Shown here piece after piece: positions 57,646 to 64,000 of a stretch of DNA of 64,000 nucleotides; within the stretch, counting starts at the first letter, position 1, and every line of letters starts with the position of its first letter. Source of the DNA: Burkholderiales bacterium RIFCSPHIGHO2_01_FULL_63_240 (GTDB taxonomy: Bacteria; Pseudomonadota; Gammaproteobacteria; Burkholderiales; Burkholderiaceae_C); NCBI GenBank assembly GCA_001770725.1, contig MERU01000001.1, forward strand, positions 62,001 to 126,000, written 5' to 3'. The translations under genes and the position numbers were made by a program. Under the pieces are notes generated by a model, which saw nothing but the letters and a program-made list of their open reading frames with translations, was not told where the DNA came from and made no database searches.

Positions 57646-58092
57646 TCAGTGCACCACCAGCAGCGGCACCTGGCTGTGCGCCAGCACGCTCTTGGTCAAA
57701 CTGCCATGGATGAGGGCGTCAAGCCCGTGGCGGCCGTGCGTGGCCATGACGATGAGGTCGCAGTTTTGCTTGCTGGCCATGTCGACGATGGCTTGCTGCA
57801 CGTCGTCGGTGATGAGGAACTGGCCGTCGAAGGACACCCCGGCCGCTTTGGCGCGGGCCGCAAAGTCCAGCAACACCTCCCGGGCATGGGCCTCGCAGCG
57901 TTTTTCATGGTCCTGAAAGGTCGCCACATCGTAGGCCACGGCGGCTTGCTCCACCACCAGCACCGGCAGCGGGGGCTCGACGGTGAAACCGGTGATCGAC
58001 GCCCCCAGCATCTTGGCCAGGCCAATCGCGTGGTCCATGGCCTTGTGCGACAGCTCGCTGCCGTCCACCGGCACCAGCAAATGCTCGTACAT
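57646..58092 (-). CDS. Universal stress protein (UspA family)
   Basis: The 148-residue Usp fold protein starts MYEHLLVPVDGSELS and has the nucleotide-binding G-x2-G-x9-G-S pattern in MATHGRHGLDALIHGSLTKSVL. It probably binds ATP. AGGAGG five bases before the ATG at 58092 is one of the strongest ribosome sites in the window. It precedes the beta-CASP gene, suggesting joint stress-linked expression. Confidence 0.95.
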   Translation of the reverse strand: MYEHLLVPVDGSELSHKAMDHAIGLAKMLGASITGFTVEPPLPVLVVEQAAVAYDVATFQDHEKRCEAHAREVLLDFAARAKAAGVSFDGQFLITDDVQQAIVDMASKQNCDLIVMATHGRHGLDALIHGSLTKSVLAHSQVPLLVVH

Positions 58093-58370
58093 GATCGCCT
58101 CCTGCAAAAGCGTGAACACTCAGGCCATCGTAGGCCCAGGCCGCCTCCACGCCAACCCACAGACCGCCCTGCCGCCCCTGGCATCGGCACCAAACTTGAC
58201 CCAGATCAGTTTTTCACCGATTGAATCGGCACGCTCGCCACGCACAGGAAATCGGTGGAGCGGCCTCGCGGCGACCTAAAATCATGGTTTGGCCTCGCTT
58301 GGACGACTGCGTTGACGTCCGCCGCCACCCCATTTCGCTGATGAGCCCCTCGTGGCCCGCCGCACACCAC

Positions 58371-61217
58371 ATGACCGAACTCGCCAAATCTTTCGATCCC
58401 GGCCCCATTGAAGCCAAGTACGGCCCCCTCTGGGAGCAGCGCGGCCTCTACCAGCCCACCCTGGACGCGGCCAAGCCCTCGTTCTGCATCCAGCTGCCGC
58501 CCCCCAACGTCACCGGCACGCTGCACATGGGCCACGCCTTCAACCAGACCATCATGGACTCGTTGACGCGCTACCACCGCATGCTGGGCCACAACACGCT
58601 GTGGGTGCCAGGCACCGACCACGCCGGCATCGCCACGCAGATCGTGGTCGAGCGCCAGCTGCAGGAAAAAGGTCAGTCGCGTCACGACCTCGGCCGCGAA
58701 GCCTTCGTGGCCAAGGTCTGGGAATGGAAAGAGAAGTCCGGCTCCACCATCACCCAGCAGATGCGCCGCATGGGCGACTCGGTGTCCTGGGAGCACGAGT
58801 ACTTCACCATGGACGACAAGCTCTCCAAGGTGGTGGTCGAAACCTTCGTGCGCCTGCACGAAGAAGGCCTGATCTACCGCGGCAAGCGCCTGGTGAGCTG
58901 GGACCCGATCCTGAAATCTGCCGTGTCGGACCTGGAAGTCGAGAGCGAGGAAGAAGACGGCTCGATGTGGCACATCCGTTACCCCGTCGAGGGCTCGGAC
59001 GCCAGCCTGGTCGTGGCCACCACGCGCCCCGAAACCCTGCTGGGCGACACGGCCGTCATGGTCCACCCCGAAGACGAGCGCTACACGGCGCTGATCGGCA
59101 AGCAGGTGCGCCTGCCCGTCACCGGCCGCCTGGTGCCCGTGATCGCCGACGAACACGTCGACAAGGCCTTCGGCACCGGCGTCGTCAAGGTCACCCCGGC
59201 CCACGACACCAACGACTACCAGGTCGGCCTGCGCCATGGCCTGCCCATGCTGACCATCTTCGATCTGGAGGCCAAGGTCAGCGCCCACGAGGCCACCGAC
59301 ATTCCCGCTGAATACGTCAGCCTGGACCGTTTCGTGGCCCGCAAGCAGATCGTCGCCAAGCTCGAAGCCGACGGCCAACTGGTCGAGGTCAAGAAGCACA
59401 AGCTGATGGTGCCGCGCTGCGCCCGCACCGGCCAGGTCATCGAGCCCATGCTGACCGACCAGTGGTTCGTGGCCATGACCAAGCCCGGCGCCGGCGGCAA
59501 GTCGATCGCCGAGCAGGCCATCGAGGCCGTTGAATCGGGCGACGTCAAGTTCGTGCCCGAAAACTGGGTCAACACCTACAACCAGTGGATGAAGAACATC
59601 CAGGACTGGTGCATCAGCCGCCAGCTTTGGTGGGGCCACCAGATCCCGGCCTGGTACGGCAGCAACGGCGAGATCTTCGTCGCCCGCTCCGAAGCCGACG
59701 CACGCGCCAAGGCCACCGCCGCCGGCTACACCGGTGAGCTCACCCGCGACGCCGACGTGCTCGACACCTGGTACTCGTCGGCCCTCGTGCCCTTCTCCAC
59801 CCTCGGCTGGCCCGAGCAGACGAAGGAAATGGACCTGTTCCTGCCTTCGTCGGTGCTGGTCACTGGCTACGACATCATCTTCTTCTGGGTCGCCCGGATG
59901 ATCATGATGACCAAGCACTTCACCGGCAAGGTGCCCTTCAAGCACGTCTACATCCACGGCCTGGTGCGCGACGCGCAAGGCAACAAGATGTCGAAGTCCG
60001 AAGGCAACGTGCTCGACCCGGTCGACCTGATCGACGGCATCGAGCTCAGCCCCTTGCTGGACAAGCGCACCACCGGCCTGCGCAAGCCCGAGACCGCCCC
60101 CAAGGTGCGCAAGGCCACCGAGAAGGAGTTCCCCGAGGGCATCCCCGGCTACGGCGCCGATGCGCTGCGCTTCACCTTCGCGGCGCTGGCCAGCCTGGGT
60201 CGCGCCATCAACTTCGACTCCAAGCGCTGCGAGGGCTACCGCAACTTCTGCAACAAGCTCTGGAACGCCACCAAGTTCGTGCTGATGAACACCGAAGGCC
60301 AGGACTGCGGCCTTCAAGCCCACCAGCCTGGCGTGTGCGCCGCCGGTGGCTACCTGGACTTCAGCCCCGCCGACAAATGGATCGTCAGCGAGCTGCAGCG
60401 CGTCGAAGCCGCCGTGGAGCAAGGCTTCACCGACTTCCGCCTCGACAACGTCGCCAACGCCATCTACCAGTTCGTCTGGGACGAGTACTGCGACTGGTAC
60501 ATCGAGATCGCCAAGGCGCAGCTCAACGCCGCCAAGGCCTCGGGCAATGAAGCTGCGGCACGCGCCACGCGCCGCACCCTGATCCGCGTGCTCGAGACCG
60601 TGCTGCGCCTGCTGCACCCCATCACGCCCTTCATCACCGAAGAGCTGTGGCAGGTGGTGGCCCCGGTGGCCGGCCGCAAGGCCGCAGGCAGCGACGAGTC
60701 CCTGGTGACGGCCGCCTACCCGCGAGCCGACCTGGGCCGTGTCTGCGCCGAGTCGGACGCCTGGGTGGCCAAGCTCAAGGCCATCGTGGGCACCACGCGC
60801 AACCTGCGCAGCGAGATGAACCTTTCGCCTGCCGAGCGCATGCCCTTGCTGACCACGGGCGACGCCGAGTTCATCCGCCAGGCTGCACCCATCATCCAGG
60901 CGCTGGGCAAGCTCAGCGAGGTGCAGGTGCTCGACGAAGCCGCCTTCGCCGCCGCCACACAGATGGCCCCGGTGGCCGTGCAGGGCGAGGCCCGCCTGGC
61001 CCTGCACGTCGAAATCGACGTCGAAGCCGAGAAGGCCCGCCTGAGCAAGGAGGTCACCCGCCTGCAGGGCGAGATCGCCAAGGCCCAGGCCAAGCTGGGC
61101 AACGAGAGCTTCGTGGCCCGCGCGCCCGCGGCCGTGGTCGAACAGGAAAAGCAGCGTGTGGCCGACTTCGGCGCCACGGTGGAGCGGCTGCAAGGCCAGC
61201 TTGCGCGGCTGGGCTGA
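58371..61217 (+). CDS. valS: Valyl-tRNA synthetase
   Basis: ValRS charges tRNA-Val. The 948-residue enzyme has the HIGH-type motif in [15 protein letters not shown], the KMSKS loop in [14 protein letters not shown], the WISRQLWWG-like [16 protein letters not shown] segment and the C-terminal coiled-coil arm ([19 protein letters not shown]). The start is uncertain: ATG at 58371 ([11 protein letters not shown]) fits the family; ATG at 58341 would add ten residues. Neither has a clear ribosome site. The 278 bases upstream hold a TAAAAT at 58277 but no certain promoter. Confidence 0.96.
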   Translation: MTELAKSFDPGPIEAKYGPLWEQRGLYQPTLDAAKPSFCIQLPPPNVTGTLHMGHAFNQTIMDSLTRYHRMLGHNTLWVPGTDHAGIATQIVVERQLQEKGQSRHDLGREAFVAKVWEWKEKSGSTITQQMRRMGDSVSWEHEYFTMDDKLSKVVVETFVRLHEEGLIYRGKRLVSWDPILKSAVSDLEVESEEEDGSMWHIRYPVEGSDASLVVATTRPETLLGDTAVMVHPEDERYTALIGKQVRLPVTGRLVPVIADEHVDKAFGTGVVKVTPAHDTNDYQVGLRHGLPMLTIFDLEAKVSAHEATDIPAEYVSLDRFVARKQIVAKLEADGQLVEVKKHKLMVPRCARTGQVIEPMLTDQWFVAMTKPGAGGKSIAEQAIEAVESGDVKFVPENWVNTYNQWMKNIQDWCISRQLWWGHQIPAWYGSNGEIFVARSEADARAKATAAGYTGELTRDADVLDTWYSSALVPFSTLGWPEQTKEMDLFLPSSVLVTGYDIIFFWVARMIMMTKHFTGKVPFKHVYIHGLVRDAQGNKMSKSEGNVLDPVDLIDGIELSPLLDKRTTGLRKPETAPKVRKATEKEFPEGIPGYGADALRFTFAALASLGRAINFDSKRCEGYRNFCNKLWNATKFVLMNTEGQDCGLQAHQPGVCAAGGYLDFSPADKWIVSELQRVEAAVEQGFTDFRLDNVANAIYQFVWDEYCDWYIEIAKAQLNAAKASGNEAAARATRRTLIRVLETVLRLLHPITPFITEELWQVVAPVAGRKAAGSDESLVTAAYPRADLGRVCAESDAWVAKLKAIVGTTRNLRSEMNLSPAERMPLLTTGDAEFIRQAAPIIQALGKLSEVQVLDEAAFAAATQMAPVAVQGEARLALHVEIDVEAEKARLSKEVTRLQGEIAKAQAKLGNESFVARAPAAVVEQEKQRVADFGATVERLQGQLARLG

Positions 61218-61270
61218 TCACGCAAGCGTCTGGCGCCTTGTCGCGCCGGCCTCTTGCTCTTGCGCCACAC

Positions 61271-61308
61271 CATGAAAAAGGCCGAACACCTGTTCGGCCT
61301 TTTTCATG
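61271..61308. terminator. Perfect bidirectional terminator between valS and aroK
   Basis: An 18-base arm CATGAAAAAGGCCGAACA is exactly repeated in inverted form after a two-base CC spacer. The GC core is flanked by A5 and T5, so it can end transcripts from valS and from the opposite-strand pilQ-aroK operon. Confidence 0.9.
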
Positions 61309-61348
61309 CCCGCCAGCCGATCCGGCAAACGCTGCGGTCTCTGGGGTG

Positions 61349-61954
61349 TCAATCGTTCGACGCGACCGGCGGAGGCGGCAGCGGCGCTGGCGAGGCAGCC
61401 TGGGCATCGTTCGCCGGGGTCAGCTCAGGCACCAGGCCCGCCATGTCCAGTTGCATCAGGATCATGTTGACGAGCGTCGCCACCGACGGGCGGCCCGTGT
61501 CCACCCGGTAGTGGGCCACCTCTTCGTACAAGGGGTGGCGCTGGGCGTGCAGTTCGCGCAATTTGGCCAGCGGATCGGCCACCTGCAGCAAAGGCCGTTG
61601 GGTGTCGTGCCGCAGGCGCTTGAAGAGCTCTTCGGGCGTCGAGCGCAGGTAGATGACCGTCGTGCGCTCGTGCAGCCGCTTGCGGTTGCCTTCCCGCAGG
61701 ACGGCCCCCCCCCCCGTGGCCAGGATCAAAGGCCCCAGCCCAGGCGAAGTCAACTCGTCGATGACCTGCTCTTCGAGGTCGCGAAAAGGCTGCTCGCCGT
61801 GCTGCTCAAAGTACGAACGGATCGGCATGCCGATCCGCTCTTCGAGCACCGCGTCCGCATCGAGGAAGCGTGCCCCCAGGCGCCGGGCCAACTGCCGCCC
61901 GACCGTGGACTTGCCCCCTCCGGGCAAGCCCACCAAAGCCACCACCGACGACAT
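61349..61954 (-). CDS. aroK: Shikimate kinase
   Basis: AroK phosphorylates shikimate in aromatic amino acid synthesis. The 201-residue protein has the P-loop GLPGGGKST, DADAVLEER, FRDLEEQVI, the substrate loop ATGGGAVL and the lid RPLL. The last 20 or so residues are an Ala/Pro-rich tail not needed for the fold. Its ATG overlaps the pilQ stop by one base (TGATG). The usual next gene aroB is absent; the operon ends at the terminator. Confidence 0.95.
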   Translation of the reverse strand: MSSVVALVGLPGGGKSTVGRQLARRLGARFLDADAVLEERIGMPIRSYFEQHGEQPFRDLEEQVIDELTSPGLGPLILATGGGAVLREGNRKRLHERTTVIYLRSTPEELFKRLRHDTQRPLLQVADPLAKLRELHAQRHPLYEEVAHYRVDTGRPSVATLVNMILMQLDMAGLVPELTPANDAQAASPAPLPPPPVASND

Positions 61955-64000
61955 CAGCGCAAGGCGGTGCGATCAGACACCACCTTGGGCGTCAGGAAGA
62001 TCAGCAGTTCGCGGCGCTGGGTGCTGCGCGAGCTGTTGCGGAACAGGGCGCCCAGGTAGGGGATGTCGCCCAGCAGCGGCACGCGTTGCTCGGAGTTGCT
62101 CTCGGTCTGCTGGAAGATGCCGCCGATGACCACGGTGCCGCCGTTTTCGACCAGCACCTGCGTCTGCACGTGCTTGGTGTCGATGGCGAAACCGGCCGTC
62201 GTGATCTGGCCCACGCTGTCCTTGTTGACGTCCACGTCGAGGATCACGCTGCCTTCGGGCGTGATCTGCGGCGTGACTTCGAGCTTCAGGTTGGCCTTGC
62301 GGAAGGTGATGGCGGTGGCGCCGCTGGACGTGGCCGTCTGGTAGGGCAGCTCGGTGCCCTGCTCGATCAGCGCCTTGACCTGGTCGGCCGTGATGACGCG
62401 CGGGCTCGAGACGATCTTGCCTCGGCCGTCGGCTTCCAGGGCCGAGATTTCCAGGTTCAGTGCGTGGTTCACGCTGGAGGTGAACAGCGACACGCCCACC
62501 GTCGCGGCGTTGAAGCCGTTGATGCCGGCGCCGGGCAGGTTCACGAAGTAGCTGTTGGCCACGCTGGCGGCCGAGCCGGACAGGACCTGGCCTGTTTCGG
62601 CCACCACGCCCGAGTAGTTGCCCGACACGCCCACGTTCAGGTTGCCCGACGAGGCCACGGCACCGCTGTTCTTCGTGCCCAGTCGAACGCCCAGGTTGCG
62701 GCTGAAGGAGTCATCGGCCTCGACGATGCGAGCTTCGATCAGCACCTGGCGCACCGGCACGTCGATCTTGGCGATCAGGGCCTGGATTTCTTCAAGCTTG
62801 GACGGGATGTCGTTGATGAACAGCTGGTTGGTGCGCGACTCGGAGATCACGCTGCCGCGCGGAGACAAGATGCGGCCTCCCTGACCACTGCCACCGCCCG
62901 AGCCGCCACCACTGCGTCCAGCCAGCCCCTTGGCGATGTCTTCCGCCTTGGCGTAGTTCAACTGGAAGGACTGCGTGCGCAGCGGCTCCAGCGCGGCCAC
63001 CTGGGCCTTGGCCTCGAGGTCGATCTTTTCCTTGGCGTTGATCTCGTCCTTGGGCGCGATCCACAGCACGTTACCGGACTTGCGCACACCCAGGCCCTTG
63101 GACTGCAGGATGATGTCCAGCGCCTGATCCCAAGGCACATCCTTCAGGCGCAGCGTCACGTTACCGGTGACGGTGTCGGACGTCACGACGTTGAAATTGG
63201 TGAAGTCGGCGATCACCTGCAGCAGGGCGCGCACTTCGATGTTCTGGAAGTTCAACGACAGCTTTTCACCCGAATAGCCCGGCCCCTTGGTCAGCTTGTT
63301 GGGGTCGACCTTGCGGGCGCGCACCTCGAGCACGAACTGGTTGTCGCTCTGGTAGGCCGAATGCTCCCAGTCGCCGGTCGGGTCGACGGTCAGCTTGACG
63401 CGGTCGCCGCTCTGCGAGGCCGTGACCTTTTGCACCGGGGTGCCGAAATCACCCACGTCAAAGCGCTTGCGCAGCCGCTCGGGCAGCGTTGCCCGCACGA
63501 ACTCGACCACCAACGACCCGCCCTGCTGACGGATGTCCACGCCCACCTGGTTGTTGGGCAACTCGACGATCACGCGACCCGCGCCGTCCTGCCCACGACG
63601 GAAATCGATTTCCTTGAGGGCCAACGGGGTCGCGTTCTTGCTTTCAGCGAAATGCACGGGCTCGGCGGCGCTGGTCGCACCCGCCTGCGCCGTCTGGGCC
63701 GGCGCGGGCGCATTGCCCACCGCCGGATCCAGGATCAGCAGCAAAGACTTGCCCTGCAGTTGTGCCCGGTAGGTGGTCGCCTGGCGCAGGTTGAGCACCA
63801 CGCGGCTGCGGTCACCCGCGTTGGCCACGTTGACGGTGCGCAGGTTGCCGTTGTTGATCTCGACCACGTTGCGCGCCAGGGCGTTGGTCACGCCGGGCAG
63901 GTCGATGGCGATGCGAGGCGGCGCCTGGACCACGAAGCCCGCCGGCAGCGTGGCGAGGGGCTCGGACAGGTCGATTCGCACGACCTCCGTGCCCGCCTGC
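61954..64000 (-). CDS. pilQ: Type IV pilus secretin PilQ, 3' part (start outside window)
   Basis: About 681 C-terminal residues of the outer-membrane secretin through which pili pass. Visible in order are AMIN-type segments, a secretin/TonB short N-terminal domain (NFQNIEVRALLQVIADFTN), the NolW region with a Gly/Ser loop (SGGGSGGGSGQGG) and the secretin barrel (QVLIEARIVEADDSF, PRVITAD, VIGGIFQQTES, VPLLGDIPYLGALFR). The C-terminus LLIFLTPKVV is typical. The frame remains open to base 64000, so the signal peptide and first AMIN domain lie beyond. It serves the same pili controlled by pilGHIJ-chpA. Confidence 0.96.
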   Translation of the reverse strand, partial: QAGTEVVRIDLSEPLATLPAGFVVQAPPRIAIDLPGVTNALARNVVEINNGNLRTVNVANAGDRSRVVLNLRQATTYRAQLQGKSLLLILDPAVGNAPAPAQTAQAGATSAAEPVHFAESKNATPLALKEIDFRRGQDGAGRVIVELPNNQVGVDIRQQGGSLVVEFVRATLPERLRKRFDVGDFGTPVQKVTASQSGDRVKLTVDPTGDWEHSAYQSDNQFVLEVRARKVDPNKLTKGPGYSGEKLSLNFQNIEVRALLQVIADFTNFNVVTSDTVTGNVTLRLKDVPWDQALDIILQSKGLGVRKSGNVLWIAPKDEINAKEKIDLEAKAQVAALEPLRTQSFQLNYAKAEDIAKGLAGRSGGGSGGGSGQGGRILSPRGSVISESRTNQLFINDIPSKLEEIQALIAKIDVPVRQVLIEARIVEADDSFSRNLGVRLGTKNSGAVASSGNLNVGVSGNYSGVVAETGQVLSGSAASVANSYFVNLPGAGINGFNAATVGVSLFTSSVNHALNLEISALEADGRGKIVSSPRVITADQVKALIEQGTELPYQTATSSGATAITFRKANLKLEVTPQITPEGSVILDVDVNKDSVGQITTAGFAIDTKHVQTQVLVENGGTVVIGGIFQQTESNSEQRVPLLGDIPYLGALFRNSSRSTQRRELLIFLTPKVVSDRTALR

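Noticed and set aside
58206-61193. A 995-codon minus-strand open frame opposite valS
   Set aside because: valS signatures are intact on the plus strand and the antisense frame shows no family motif.

Overview
The window is GC-rich, densely coded DNA from a free-living, motile betaproteobacterium. Gene orders (trxB beside ftsK-lolA-rarA; algH-ruvX-pyrR-pyrB-pyrX; pilGHIJ-chpA with rubredoxin and thiD-hemL-mpl; pilQ-aroK) and the giant DUF3683 FAD/Fe-S oxidoreductase point to the order Burkholderiales, probably the Leptothrix/Aquabacterium/Comamonadaceae side; the genus is inference. No insertion sequence, integrase, tRNA, rRNA or CRISPR array was seen.

Layout. 1-9066: rarA, a DEAD-box RNA helicase with a long structured leader and a KPFG-repeat tail, lolA, a PEP-CTERM/PA14 exoprotein, ftsK and a Crp/Fnr regulator. 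9358-16080: trxB, ribosomal proteins L28 and L33 behind a hairpin-rich leader, a FabI-type reductase, a fatty acid desaturase, a porin plus a small phosphate-binding-like protein, and plsC. 16095-19981: pyrimidine operon algH-ruvX-pyrR-pyrB-pyrX, whose dihydroorotase-like member has lost its metal ligands. 20022-33129: photolyase, a diguanylate cyclase, and the complete twitching-motility signalling core pilG-pilH-pilI-pilJ-chpA with a rubredoxin at its head. 33242-44112: thiD-hemL-mpl, a glycerophosphodiesterase, a 1339-residue FAD/4Fe-4S oxidoreductase with an HIT protein, and a TetR regulator divergent from a diiron-like protein across a perfect 20-bp palindrome.

44161-51971 is the most interesting part. 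It is a leftward chemosensory cluster (CheZ-like protein, CheY, CheA, CheW, a lone periplasmic Cache-domain protein, an MCP) preceded by two sequences resembling sigma-28 (FliA) flagellar promoters. It is divergent from a soluble REC-histidine kinase and NarL-type regulator pair. The 149-residue first protein keeps a CheZ-type D-x3-Q motif and a CheY-binding-like C-terminus.

52061-64000: dps, a UvrD-family helicase, an LpqC-type esterase, a beta-CASP nuclease, a universal stress protein, valS ending in a perfect 18-bp inverted repeat, aroK and the 3' part of pilQ, which runs off the window.

Taken together the window links two surface-motility signalling systems (type IV pili and flagella) with envelope maintenance, pyrimidine and peptidoglycan metabolism and stress protection. 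The best candidates for something undescribed are the short CheZ-like protein with its FliA-like promoters, the rpmB-rpmG leader, and the TetR palindrome/diiron-protein pair.
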